From NCBI GenBank assembly GCA_047967505.1, contig CM106540.1: a stretch of DNA of 64,000 nt; one strand, 5' to 3'. A model generated the notes under the pieces. It did not search any database, had not been told where the DNA came from, and worked only from the letters and a program-made list of their open reading frames with translations. Position numbers and translations under genes: made by a program. Of this stretch, positions 1 through 10,430 are shown piece by piece; within the stretch, counting starts at the first letter, position 1; each line of letters opens with the position of its first letter. This DNA is from Dipteris shenzhenensis. Lineage: Eukaryota > Polypodiophyta > Polypodiopsida > Gleicheniales.

Positions 1-16
1 GTTTATTTTTTAGGCT

Positions 17-460
17 TTGGAAAAAAAAAAGAGAAGGACCAGCAAGGCACTGAATATTTTTCTAAGAGGCCTAATAGTAGGAGAAACCCCAATGGCAGAG
101 GCCAAAACCTTGCTCACTAAGATGGGGGTCAACCTCACATACGAGGCAGCTTGGAGGGTAGGCAAGGCAGAGATACCAACTAGGCCATTGGTGGTGAAAC
201 TCCGGACTGCAACGGACAGGTCTACCCTCATGAGCATGAGGGCAACTTTGAAAGGGACTAGAATATATTTAGATGATGATCTCGCCCTCCTACAGCAAGA
301 GCACAAAAGGGAGAAAATGATATGCATGATGGCAGCAAGAGAATCAGGGAAATGTGCTGCCTACAGGGATGGTAAAGTAATTATCGTGGTGAGAGTAGAT
401 AGAGAAAAGAAGCAAGAAGGGGAGTGTGGACAGCATGATGGTGTTGGGCCCATGGGATGA
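17..460 (+). pseudogene. LINE-A ORF1 (L1 ORF1-like RNA-binding protein)
   Basis: An open stretch of 147 codons resembles the C-terminal part of L1-type ORF1 proteins (Transposase_22 family), which bind LINE RNA and act as nucleic-acid chaperones. Visible signatures in order are a hydrophobic start (IFLRGLIVGETPMAEA), an A-W-R-V-G-K segment, P-L-V-V-K-L-R, L-K-G-T-R-I-Y-L-D-D-D-L, and A-A-R-E-S-G-K followed by Y-R-D-G-K-V-I-I. These correspond to the end of the RRM and the C-terminal domain in that family. The last roughly 20 codons run past a duplication junction at 395 and are probably not native. The N-terminus is missing or lies before the window. The frame may be open only because the segment is short. 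Confidence 0.6.
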
Positions 461-1156
461 GTGCACAAGGTAGACTGAAAATGGCAATATGGAACTGCAA
501 TGGCACCCTCCGGTCCAATCTGGGAGGTTTCTCAGAGACATCCACCGATAGAGACATGATTTTTTACACATAGACGCATTAGAGCAGGATTCAGGGTTTT
601 GGAGGTGTAGCTGTCCTTTTTAGATCACATCTGAGAGCATTCATAGCTATGGTACATAGACAGGAGCATGCACGAATGTGGATCAGAGTCCGGCTACCGG
701 ATGCACGACCGATCTTCATTGTAGTGTGCTATATCCCCGTAGATAGAGAAAAGAAGGAAGAAGGGGAGATGGACAGCATGACGGTGTGGGGCCCATGGGA
801 TGAGTGCACAAGGTAGACTGAAAATGGCAATATGGAACTGCAATGGCACCCTCCGGTACAATCTGAGAGGTTTCTCAGAGACATCCACTGATAGAGACAT
901 GATTTTCTACACACAGACGCATTAGAGCCTAGAGAGAGGGATGCCCACGGTGACAAGATATACTTAGGAGTCAGCCCATAGGAGAGAGATGAGGAGAGAT
1001 AGTGGGATTCGGGGTTTTGGAGGTGTAGCTGTCCTTTTTAGATCACATCTGAGAGCATTCATAGCTGTGGTACATAGAGAGGAGCATGCACGAATGTGGA
1101 TATGACTCCGGCTACTGCATGCACGATTGATCTTCTTTGCGGTGTGCTATATCCCC
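395..1156 (+). repeat. Tandem duplication inside LINE-A1 (344 bp and 418 bp)
   Basis: The segment 395-738 is repeated at 739-1156. Both begin with GTAGATAGAGAAAAGAAG and end with the same ATATCCCC. The second copy carries 75 bp (about 929-1003) absent from the first. Apart from that block they differ by scattered substitutions. The unit spans the ORF1 end and the first half of the endonuclease. Confidence 0.92.
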
Positions 1157-1480
1157 ACAGATACATCATCCTATGCACATGAGGTCAATGGAAAGGGACA
1201 CAGTCCATATGAAACGCTATATGATGACATCACATAATTTTTGAGGCAAAGAGACATCCTCCTCCTAGGTGACTGCAATGCACGCACAAGGGATATATAG
1301 GTGGGCTTGCTAGACTTTGCATCTCATTGCCTCATAGTATCGGAACTAGACCCTGTAGAGCTTGGGATAGTTAGGGACTTAGCAGATGCACCACATGTGA
1401 CAGGGTTTCCCACATGGTGGTGGGACTAGTACAAGGGATTATTTAATGGGTACCCTAGCCCTTGTACCACAAATACATGA
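478..1480 (+). pseudogene. LINE-A endonuclease domain (APE type), broken
   Basis: Translation gives an APE-type endonuclease, the enzyme that nicks target DNA for target-primed reverse transcription. Signatures are W-N-C-N-G near 490 (repeated near 834), G-F-G-G-V-A-V-L-F near 1012, V-C-Y-I-P near 1143, and D-I-L-L-L-G-D-C-N-A-R-T-R near 1255, where the D-x-N pair is the usual catalytic motif. Several in-frame stops interrupt it. Its first half is duplicated in tandem (395-1156). A W-Y-N-D-E-C-R-E-L-R segment near 1695 is typical of the endonuclease-to-RT linker of this LINE type. Confidence 0.75.
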
Positions 1481-2082
1481 CTTCATTGTGTCCCCCCCTC
1501 TCCCCCACTTGGTGCTGACCACCCTTACCTAGCTTTTAGCATCTCGACTACCATGCTAGCCATAGGGAGAGCTCCCTCCACACCCACTCATGTCCAGATT
1601 CATTTTGACTGTGCCCTTGATCCAGTCCATATGAGCCACTTGGCGACCCGATCCATAGCACATACTCCATTGGGGAAGATGCCTCAGAACTCTTGGTATA
1701 ATGATGAATGTAGGGAGCTGAGATCTCACCTCACATGTGAGCGAACCTTAGGACAGTTGATGACACACGAGGTGCAATGGATTTCATGACGTTTGACACG
1801 TTGTAAGAGGCATGCTTTCCTCACCCACAGGATGGAGGAGGTGATCCAATCATTTTGAGGGGGTGATCCTACGATTGGATGGGGGCGTTTATATAAGGGG
1901 AAGCCACCTATTCCCATCACAAATCCAGAGGTTTGGCACACATATGCGAGATCACTTTATGATGTTCCGATGCAGGCACCACGTGATATGTCCTCCATAC
2001 CCAGGCCCATGACACATCACTTGTTTACTGCACAGAACGTAGAGACAACACTTTGTCGGCTCCATACCTGAAGAGCTTAGGT

Positions 2083-2790
2083 TCATGAGGGATTAAGGAC
2101 TGAGCATTTCGCACATGGACAGGAGGTCCTAGCTCCGATTCTAGCGCGGATGTTCAACCATGCCGTATGCCATGGCTTTCCACCTACTCGGAGCACTACC
2201 ACCCTTGTGTTGATACACAAACAAGGGAACCATTGTGTCGATACACAAACAAGGGACCCCATGGACACTAGGAACTACCACACTCTTATGATTGGCCACA
2301 CTTTGGAGGGGATGTAGAGACATCTAGAGGCCCTAGAGGTGTTTTGAAGGGAGAGAGATCTGACAGTCAACCTTGGGAAGACCAAGTTAATGATCTTCAA
2401 TACCTCATGTGCTATGCTGCACCGACATAGCTTCACTTATCGAGATAAGCGAGTGGAAATGGTGCAATCTTATACATACTTCATAGTGCCTATTTTCAGG
2501 ATGGTCCATGCAGTCAAACCACAACTCACACATGGACAAGGAGCTTTGGACCGACTAGAGAGGCACTGCTTTTAGGAGTACATTCAGGATCTGCTGACGA
2601 AGGGTTGGCTTTTCGACACCCTAGTGAGACTGACAACGATGCATGCTGCACCCTTTTCGTGGAGTGATCTTTTGGCAACAGAGTGAAGGAGATTTGAGCG
2701 GCTACAGGTGATTATGGGATCTAGAGTCCTCCTAAAAGGCTCTCCCACCTCTATTTCATGCCTCTCTCCACCCTTCCCTCCTACAAAAAC
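2083..2790 (+). pseudogene. LINE-A1 reverse transcriptase, catalytic core deleted
   Basis: The first part carries the RT finger region: H-G-Q-E-V-L-A-P-I-L-A-R-M-F, C-H-G-F-P, V-L-I-H-K, and an R-N-Y-H-T-L-M-I-G-H-T-L segment, which matches the family consensus YRTIMIGHTL. At about 2305 this joins directly to the region after the YADD box (R-H-L-E-A-L ... V-N-L-G-K-T-K-L-M-I-F-N-T-S). Copy A3 keeps the intervening block, including V-D-F-C-K-A-F-D-T-V and L-S-P-T-L-F-G-L-Y-I, so A1 has lost it. A 29-bp direct duplication (GTGT[T/C]GATACACAAACAAGGGA) sits at 2212-2262. An RT without its palm residues cannot polymerise. Confidence 0.75.
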
Positions 2791-2897
2791 CACTTTTAAA
2801 TTTAGAAAAAGAGGCCCTTATGCCCCAAAACTAAGAAATAATTTTGTTAAAAGCCCCACTAACCCTCGCTCAATCAATGTGGAAACAGAATCATTTG
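2716..2897 (+). other. About 180-bp insertion in LINE-A1
   Basis: Compared with copy A2 (5525-5560), A1 has about 180 extra bases between the L-E-R-L-Q region and the ATGATTC that resumes the LINE. The extra DNA is pyrimidine-rich at its left and A/T-rich in the middle. No terminal inverted repeat or target duplication was seen, so its origin is unknown. Confidence 0.45.
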
Positions 2898-3740
2898 AAG
2901 GATGATTCGGAGCAAGCCCTCAGTCCCCCGTCAGATAGTATCGGCAAAGTTTGCCATGACACCTCTCTAGGTTGATTCCATTTTCCAGACAGTGACATTC
3001 ATCCATAGAGTTTGGGCCTTACCTCACTAGAGACTAACGAGGCCAACACTAGAGTCATCTAGACGTTTAGCAATGAGTCGGGTCGGTACTGTGTGGTATG
3101 CACACATATCCACTTGGTTTGCCAGTCACGGTCTCCAGATGGACCGGCTTCGCCCCTTTCAGTACAACATGGATGCACCACTGGAGCTGATTCCTCGAGA
3201 TGAGATTAACGGTATCATACGCTAGATCTCCTCCAACTCCATACATCTCGGACTGGGGGATGGACTAGGAGTTCCCACCAAGATCTAGTTTTATCTCGAC
3301 CACTTCTTGAGAGTATCGGAGGATGGACTCTAGTACCTTGAGGACCGAGGAGTCTCACATGCATTGAGGATTGCTATTGGACAGATGCGGGTCTCAGCTG
3401 GGGATTGAGGTTGGGAGGGCTGCAAGCATGCCCATACTGTAGCGGATCTGCACGCTATGCATGTTAGGGGAGGTTGAGATAGAGGAGCATTTCTTATGTG
3501 TCTGCCCAACCTATTATGAGATGCAAGGGAGATATCACTACCTCTTTTAGGAGGGGCACGGATTTGGCCCACTTTCATCATGACAGATCCACTTCCACGA
3601 CCAGGTCTGCATTGGTCCCTATCTAATTGAGATGCAATGACATAGAGAGACGCTGCTTCGATAGATTAGACAGTAGCAGGAGGCAACCACACAATTGGAG
3701 GTTGAGGTAGTCTGAGCACAATGGCTTGTCACGGATTTCT
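2898..3740 (+). pseudogene. LINE-A1 C-terminal region with CCHC-like motif
   Basis: The sequence continues the LINE downstream of the RT thumb. At 3443-3530 it reads I-C-T-L-C-M, then E-E-H-F-L-C-V-C-P-T-Y-Y-E-M, the Cys-x2-Cys ... His-x4-Cys arrangement found at the C-terminus of many plant LINE polyproteins. The matching motif is at 6126-6214 in A2 and, with its first two cysteines lost, near 20865-20925 in A3. Stops interrupt the frame around it. Confidence 0.7.
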
Positions 3741-4479
3741 ATGTATTTGAGTCAGCTGGTGCAGGACATAGTGGGGTCGAGGAGGAGGAGCTAGTTGACA
3801 TGAGGGTAGTATGGTCAGTGCGGAGAGATGGCACGACGCTTTCGAGCCAAAGATGCAGAGGCCACACAGGACACGGTGATTGACCGGAGCACTTGGCGGT
3901 CTCCTCTAAGAAGAGCTGAGATAGAGTGAACCTCCATCGTGCAAACGAGGTGTCAATCTTGACATAGACCATCGGATACAGAGGTCGAGGAGACCATGTC
4001 CTCCGCCAAAGTGAGAGACAGCTTGACAAACACAGACCTAGAATATCTTTGCAGCCTGCCGGGGAGCCACCACGGCACCGGGCTTTGGATCATGAGTCTC
4101 AGCTCTCAGCTTTTGAGCTTTTGAGCTCTTCAGTTTAGTATAGCACTCAGCAAGGGTCCTAGCACACCCTTTTCTTCAGCCCATGGAGGCTTGTACTTCG
4201 TCCCATAGGCCCGTGAGGCCTCTCAAGGACGTTAATATAAATTTCTTTCTTTCTTTCTCTCCATGTCTCTATATACCATGCTTGTGCAAACAAGGATCCT
4301 CTATGGATGCCCAGCCTGGCCGCGTGCTGTCTAGAGCTTATTGGAGAATAATAGAAACATTACATAAACATTTTCTCATAGGAGAGCTAGGGGTAAGGTA
4401 CAGACACGCTATCCCATCCTATTGGCTGAAATTGGTATGATACCCCTCTTGAAGGGGAGGCATTATGCCAATACATGGT

Positions 4480-4940
4480 TTACCTCAACAAGTTTGAGAA
4501 GATGAATGCAAGCATGATACCACACAAAGCAATGGAGGCTACAAAGACCATTGGATGGCATAGAAAGGGGGAAAATGGATGGAAGTATGGCTGCTGATAT
4601 CTTAGAAGATGGTTGAAATCAAGAATCTAGTAATGCAGAAAATGCTACAAAACTATGACAAGACCTGGAGATGGAAATGCACTTCTACAAACAAGAAATT
4701 AATATGATGGACAGATATGAATTGAAAAAATACCTCGGGGAGGATATATAAATGTTTAGAAACATTTAATATGCAAAACAAGGACTAGAAACCTAGAGGT
4801 GGAGAGAGACAGGTGGGCAAGGCCTAGGATCGCAAGAAATGGAAGAATCTACAAAATCACAAGGGAGATAGAAAATGAGCAGCATATGCTCCTACAGTGT
4901 TGAGGCTATGCATATATCAGGGGGAAAAATATTGACAGTA
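4480..4940 (+). pseudogene. C-terminal fragment of a different LINE
   Basis: The reading near 4794-4935 gives E-V-E-R-D-R-W-A-R-P-R-I-A-R-N-G-R-I-Y, then I-E-N-E-Q-H-M-L-L-Q-C and G-Y-A-Y-I-R. This fits the C-terminal pattern of LINE polyproteins (basic strand, one or two cysteines, E-x-E-H-x-L-L-x-C), but its wording differs from family A. Cysteines of the first pair are replaced. It is probably a short remnant of a second LINE family lying between A1 and A2. No ends or target duplication were identified. Confidence 0.45.
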
Positions 4941-5129
4941 GTGACAGCCTAAAAACCTGTTGGAACAACTAGCCAAAAAGATGGGGGGGAAGCCTTGGAA
5001 CACTGCAACAAAGTCCTTGGGCTAGCACACAAGTTAGCTAAACAAATACTCACAAAATAGCAAGCTTTCTAAAGATTTATTTTTGATTCTTCTGCATGTT
5101 AAATGACAACTATTAGTTAATAGTGGTCA

Positions 5130-6690
5130 CCAATAGATGATGTGGTACTCTTATCTTCCTCTGCGGAGGGTCTCCAGAGACATCTAGATGCATTGCAGTC
5201 TTTTTGAATCACATGACTTGAAGGTCAATCTTGGTAAGACCAAGGTTATGATCTTCAATACATCTTGAGCAGCCATGCATAGACCACGGCTCACCTTTGA
5301 TGGATCCCGGTTGAGATTTTCTCGTCTTACACATACCTAGGGGTTCTCTTTTCTAGCCCTATCTTTATGATGAGACCGGTGATGCTGGCCCATTGGAGCA
5401 GAGGATATGCCTCACTAGCCAGACTAAAGCGGCAGTTCCACTCACAGTTTCCAGGACCCCCAGACCAAGGCCCTTTTATTTGATTCCTTGGTCAGACTTG
5501 CTGGGATGTATGTAGGGGGCTGGAGCGCCTACAGGTTCTTATGCTATCACGGATGATTCACAGTAAGCCATTGGCTCCCCACTAGATCATCCAGGCCAAG
5601 TTTGGATCTTTCCCACTGCAGCTTGACACAAAATTCTAGGTCATCACATATCTATGGCATGTCAGAGGATAGGGAGAATGCACTTCAAGATGTCGTCGAC
5701 TACCATGGTTAGCACTAACGTCATCTATGGCCCTAGCAACCACAAGTGACCGGAGATGCTGGTATACACATACAGACAAGTGGTTTGAGAGATTGGGGCT
5801 TCACATGGATAGACTCCCTCCCTTCCAGTACAGCATTGATGCGCCGTTTCTCCCACTTGGGTATCACGAGGTTAACTAGGTCATACGTGAGGACTTCCTG
5901 TAGCTACATACCTTCTGGACTTGGTTGGAACTGAGTGAGCTCCCAGTGAAGCTCAACTTCTTTAGAAATCACTACCTACACATTTTGGAGGAGGGCTTTG
6001 TTGATCCTCCATGATATACTCAGATTCATCTTCCTTATTCAATGAGGATCGCTATTGGGTAGTTTCGAGTTTCTTCGCATCGACTCCACATCCAGAGTGG
6101 TTGAGTTGAGGTAGTGCCCTGAGAGAGGCGCATATGTACCGTATGTGATCTACAGGAGATCGAGTCAGAGGAGCATTTTATTTTTAGATGCTCAGTGTAC
6201 TATGAGATCTGAGGGCACTACTTTTGTCTCTTCAGAGATAGTTACAGGATGCTATCCCGCTTTCTCTCTTTTCCGGATAGAGATGTTTGACCACTTACAT
6301 TCATGAGACAGTCAAACACCAAGAGTGCTTACTTAGATCACAGAGATAGGGACGAGAGACACTAGCAGACTCTTCTTAGAGTATGATCATTGAGTTCTTC
6401 TAGCCAGACCACATAGGTTCTCACCCCACGGGGCTCCGATACGGACATGATCCATAGCTGTCGACGTGACACACCCGATAGAGGACGGATACACAGATTA
6501 TGCTTGGGACATTCCCTTCATGTTCATGGTTGGAGTGTGGCCGACAGGGGTCACCATAGCCCTTGTCAGGCGTAGAGCCACAACCAAGAGACAGTGCGTG
6601 GCCGCGCCCACGGGCAGTCAACAACACTCTATATTTGATTCATGTTACCATTTCCCCACGGAGGGCTATAGCTGTGATATGGACTAGATG
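5130..6690 (+). mobile_element. LINE family A, copy A2 (5'-truncated, decayed)
   Basis: The copy begins at the RT active-site region: D-D-V-V just inside 5137, then a serine-rich step, R-D-I/H-L and V-N-L-G-K-T-K-V-M-I-F-N-T-S at 5220-5265. It runs through the thumb and linker into the C-terminal motif I-C-T-V-C ... E-E-H-F-I-F-R-C at 6126-6214. Truncation at the 5' side inside the RT is the normal result of incomplete target-primed reverse transcription. Several frame changes and stops make it non-functional. The last 250 bases before A3 are proline/arginine-rich in translation and are taken as the tail of this copy. Confidence 0.75.
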
Positions 6691-7458
6691 TCGCCTTCTA
6701 CTCTGATGACATATAGTGGTAGCGATGATGGATATGGCCACATGGATATTGATATGATGCTAATTTGCACAAGCTTTTCACACTTTTGGACCCTTAAAAC
6801 CATCACACCCATACACAAGGTAGGAAATCCCATGAGCCCTAAAAAATACAGGACCATTATGATTGGACATGTTATGTCCAAGATCTTACAGAGGCTAGCT
6901 TGGTCGCAGAGCTTAGGGGGATTTAGAGCCATGGGACAGGAAAGCTTCCGGGTAGACCACGGGACCATGGACCATATACTTACACTCAAGGGGTCATTGA
7001 GGAGGCCAGGGCATGGAGATAGAGGGTACATTGTTGCTTTGTGGATTTCTGCAAGGCTTTTGACACGGTGCCGACAGCTCGACTCATTAGACACTTACAT
7101 GAGTTGGGATACAATCAAGAGATCATCTGGGCAGTCAGGGCACTCTATGAGAGAGTCTTAGGGAGAGTTCGGATGGTGCAAGGTGGATGGAGGAGATCAT
7201 GAGTACCATTGGGTCAAACAAGGTTCTACTCTGTCACCGACCTTGTTTGGCCTCTACATAGGCGAGCTTGAGATCTTTATCAGGACCCTAGGGGGGACTG
7301 TTTGCCCTCTAGCAAGATCCTTGCTTCAGATACTTGTATATACAGGTGATGTGGTCCAGCTATCTTCCTCAGCAGAGGAACTCCAGCGACACCTAGATGC
7401 ACTACATACTTTCTGTGAGATACATGTCTTGAAGGTCAACCTCGGTAAAACCAAGGTC
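6690..7458 (+). pseudogene. LINE-A3 reverse transcriptase core
   Basis: Over two or three frames this block shows P-I-H-K, Y-R-T-I-M-I-G-H, then C-F-V-D-F-C-K-A-F-D-T-V (about 7025-7070, with the first catalytic Asp), H-L-H-E-L-G-Y, K-Q-G-S-T-L-S-P-T-L-F-G-L-Y-I (7210-7260) and L-V-Y-T-G-D-V-V (about 7330-7355). The last is the YADD box with its first Asp replaced by Gly, so the enzyme would be dead even without the frameshifts. The order and spacing are those of a LINE RT. The frame then continues to K-V-N-L-G-K-T-K, where the hAT-like element enters. Confidence 0.75.
7451..7458 (+). repeat. Left 8-bp target duplication of hAT-like element
   Basis: CCAAGGTC here is repeated exactly at 12886-12893. 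Deleting the DNA between, plus one copy, restores the LINE reading frame. Confidence 0.9.
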
Positions 7459-7904
7459 CATATTTTTTTCCATACGTTACCATACGCATATGTCATACGA
7501 GTATGGAAGTATGATTGGAGTATGGTTCAGCCCTTAGGACTGAAACATACGTGACCCTAATTTTACTCAAAAACATTTAGAAAAATATACATTGTACACG
7601 TTACATTGACATAGAGCTACAAACTTTTAAATTGAAACTTCGGACTTCAAACTTGTAATAATATTGAAGTCATGATTCATGAAAGCTCAAAGAGTCCAGC
7701 CTCGGCCCTCGAGAGACCAGAGGCATCTAGAATCTGGATTCTGATACATAGTGTCAATGATAGATCAATACTACACCAAACATCATGATCAAAGATAGTA
7801 GGTAGTAGAAACTTGGAACTAGGTACTACACCAAAACATCATAGAAGAAAAGGATGCCACAGCCCGGAAATAAAGCTGAAAATTAAAATGCATCACGATT
7901 CACA

Positions 7905-8050
7905 ACCGATGAGGCTCAAACCTCAAGCTGCAGCCTGCATCCTCGTCCTCATTCTCTTGCTCATCCTCATCCTCATCATCACCTGCATCAGTGCGATCCT
8001 CCTTCTCCTCATTCTCCTCCTCCTTTAGACCATCCTTGAGGCCAACCACA
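7905..8050 (-). pseudogene. Acidic C-terminal tail, possibly hAT transposase
   Basis: On the minus strand about 47 codons are open and very acidic (E-E-E-N-E-E-K-E-D, then D-D-E-D-E-D-E-Q-E-N-E-D-E-D). Acidic tails follow the dimerisation domain in many plant hAT transposases, and this one lies inside the hAT-like element. No catalytic or dimerisation motif is present nearby, so this may only be a GAG/GAT-rich low-complexity stretch. Confidence 0.25.
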
Positions 8051-8166
8051 GCCAAAGTCGGCCAACAGTGTACGGAGTACGGATTAGAATAGTGCTAAAA
8101 ACGTGTTTTCCAAGGTTTTGGCCAAGCACAAAATCGATCCCCCCCCTACAAAATAAACAAAACCCA

Positions 8167-8186
8167 CCCCCCCCCCCCCCCCCCCA
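8167..8186 (+). repeat. Poly-C run of 20
   Basis: An uninterrupted run of cytosines, followed shortly by a T run, lies just upstream of the L1 leader. Its length could be a sequencing estimate. Confidence 0.85.
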
Positions 8187-8279
8187 CTTTTTTTTTTATT
8201 ACAAGAGTAGCAACCTCAAAACGAGACAGCCTAGCATGTGGTGAAATAACTGTTTCTGATGAATACACGGCTGCTGAGC

Positions 8280-8950
8280 TCCCTGTCCTGCTTCGCCCTG
8301 CTGCCCTCTGTCCTGCACCCCTCTCCCCTCCCTCGCAGTCCTTCCCTTCCCCTCCCTCCTCCTCTCCCTGCCAGCCCCTCCTCCTGGGCTGCTGCCCCCT
8401 CCTCCCGCTGCTGTCCCCTCTCGATGCCTCTCCCGCTACCCTCCATCCCTCTCTCCCTCCCTACCCCCGCTACCTCCTCTCCCTACCCCGCTACCTCTCG
8501 CTCCCTACCCCGCTCCCTCTCTCCCTACCCCGCTAGCTCCCCCTCCCTTCTCTGCTGCCTCTCCCTCCCTACCCGGCTCCCCCTCTCCCTACCTCGCTAG
8601 CTCCCCCTCCCTTCCCCGCTACCTCTCCCTCCCTACCCCGCTCCTCCCTTGCTTCTCACCCCGCCTCTCCCTACGACCCCGCTGCCCTTCCCTCCTTACC
8701 CCTTGCTCCCCCTACCCGTCTCTACCTCCTACCCTGCTGCCCTCTCCCCTCCTTCTCCCTACACCCCCGCTGCCCTCTCCCCTCCTCTGCCTACCCGCCT
8801 GCTGCCCCTCCTTCCTCTCCCCCTTCTCCCTCTACTCCCTGCTCCTCCTACCCCACCTCCCTTCCCCTCCCCCGCCCCTTCCTTCTGCCCCTACCTCTGC
8901 TTCACCACCTCCCTCCCTCCCCCTCACCCCTCTTCTTCCCCTAATGGAAC
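8280..8950 (+). repeat. L1 leader: C/T-rich tandem monomers
   Basis: The stretch is almost pure pyrimidine on the + strand. Between about 8450 and 8790 it repeats a unit of roughly 18-25 bp built on CTCCCTACCCCGCTA, with variants ending ACCT, CCCT or GCTC. It precedes ORF1 directly, the position of the internal promoter in L1 elements. A shorter C/T-rich leader precedes copy 2 (25940-26090). A long open frame on the + strand (8259-8600) is a by-product of the composition. Confidence 0.8.
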
Positions 8951-9034
8951 AAGAGAGTTCTCTCTCTGATAGCAGGTTGTCGGACGGATAGAGCATCCTC
9001 GTGTTTGTGTCAGTCCTTCCACCTTGATTGACGA

Positions 9035-10412
9035 ATGGGTTCCCATTTAGCCGATCCTCAATCGCTTCCACTGGCCGCAAAAACAGTCACCTTTTCCAAA
9101 GACGAGCTTCAGCAGCTCAAGACAAACTCAGAGCAGGAGTATGCCACCTCACTCTTTGCTCACATCCACGGTTCCCACCCCTCCAAGCTACAGGCTAGGG
9201 ATTGGATGCTTTCGGCTTTACCTGGAGACCTCGCAGGGCACCTCACTGATGTTTGTTTGCTCGGACGAGGGTTCTTCCAGGTGGTATTTGATTCTCTAGA
9301 GGCAGCATGTTCAGTACTCAGGGCTAGTCCTTTGGCATTGAGCTTGAGGAGGATCTTTATAACACCCTTCACTTTGGGTTTCGATCCAGTAGAGGAAGAT
9401 AGCAGGGTTACCTCACTTTTCATCAAGTTCCCCGATCTTCCTCAGGTCTACCATCGACTCTTACCATTCATAGGAGCTACTTTTGGGTTGGTCACAAAGA
9501 TCCCTCTCCTCCCTGGCATGTCCTCTTCAGTGGCAGAGGCTGTCAGATCGGATGGGGTGCCACGAGTCAGGGTTATCATCTCTGACCTTGATATTACAGA
9601 TGATCACATTATGCTTCAGCGACCAGATGGTTCCTTTTTTCGACAGAGTCGAGGTTGCTGGGAGACAGGATCAGTGCAAGATTTGCAGGACCCTTGGGCA
9701 CTTTGCTAGGGATTGCCCAAGAAAGAAGAAAAGGCCCAAACAGTTTATTCCGCCTTCTCGTCCTACTTCTTCTACATGCGCTACTAGAGCCCCCCCATCT
9801 CGCCCAGGACCTTCGGGACCAGCCCCTAGGCCTGGACTCTCTTCTTCAGCACGGACAGTACGATCAGTACCCCGTTGGATGCTTGTGAGGGTTGCTGACA
9901 CTCCGCCACCTCTACGAGGCACCCCGTACCATTCTCAGTTACAGGCAGGTGATATTACTGCAGGCGTAGATGTGGTTGCCCCAGTCCCCCCACCTGCTCA
10001 TCAGGAGGGACAACCCATTTCTTCAGGTCCTATCATTGATGTGCATGATCAGCCCCCTCCTTCTGTTAGTCACACTTCACCTCTTGATAGAGGTAAGGGG
10101 GTTTTTTTTCCCTCTCCCTTGGGTGTTGGGATTCTTCACACTCCTATGCTAGTTCCCACCTACATGAACTCTTTTGCAGTACTGGCAGATTTGGCAGAGT
10201 TTGAGACAGAGGAGGAGTTTGTACTCTCGAACCTGAGGGAGCCAGTTATTGGGATTCCGTTGGACAGGGTTTCCACCTCTGCTGGAGTGGGTTTTCTTTC
10301 ACCAGTTGATTTCCCTCCACTTGTCAGGAGGGCTCTTTCACAGGAGAGGATTTTCTCCACCACCGGGTTGGGTAGGACCTTTCACCCGGCCTCCTCCTCC
10401 TATAGGCCGTAG
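9035..10412 (+). pseudogene. L1 ORF1 (nucleic-acid-binding, CCHC knuckle), frameshifted
   Basis: The product would be the L1 ORF1 protein that packages LINE RNA. The first frame (9035 to about 9645) gives a DUF4283-like N-terminal region with L-F-A-H-I-H-G-S-H-P, G-R-G-F-F-Q-V-V-F-D-S, and L-G-F-D-P-V-E-E-D. A second frame continues (about 9646-10412) with a classic knuckle, C-K-I-C-R-T-L-G-H-F-A-R-D-C-P, followed by a basic K-K-K-R-P-K and a long Pro/Ser-rich tail. Comparison with copy 2 at 26780-26795 (CGACAGAGAGTCGAG against CGACAGAGTCGAG) shows the cause: two bases are missing here near 9646. Apart from that, the ORF is open for about 460 codons. Confidence 0.85.
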
Positions 10413-10430
10413 GCGGCTGATTCGTAACCA

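Larger units (their letters stand above)
1..4170 (+). mobile_element. LINE family A, copy A1 (decayed)
   Basis: This is a non-LTR retrotransposon readable in order along the + strand: an ORF1 RNA-binding segment (17-460), an AP-type endonuclease (about 478-1480), reverse transcriptase pieces (about 2090-2790) and a C-terminal cysteine/histidine motif (3443-3530). Stops and frame changes occur throughout and the RT catalytic core is missing, so the copy cannot be active. Two more copies of the same family (5130-6690 and 6690-21640) share the phrases K-V-N-L-G-K-T-K and M-I-F-N-T-S and the C-terminal motif, which ties the pieces together. The left end probably lies outside the window. The right end is uncertain; a pyrimidine-rich stretch near 4240-4265 may be close to it. 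Confidence 0.8.

Noticed and set aside
7813-8028. A membrane protein suggested by a Leu/Ile-rich + strand frame
   Set aside because: It is the antisense reading of the acidic GAG/GAT-rich stretch; the hydrophobic run is a by-product.
8259-8969. Open frames of 113 and 106 codons in the C/T-rich leader
   Set aside because: They consist of Ser/Pro/Leu repeats from the pyrimidine tract, without start context or domain.
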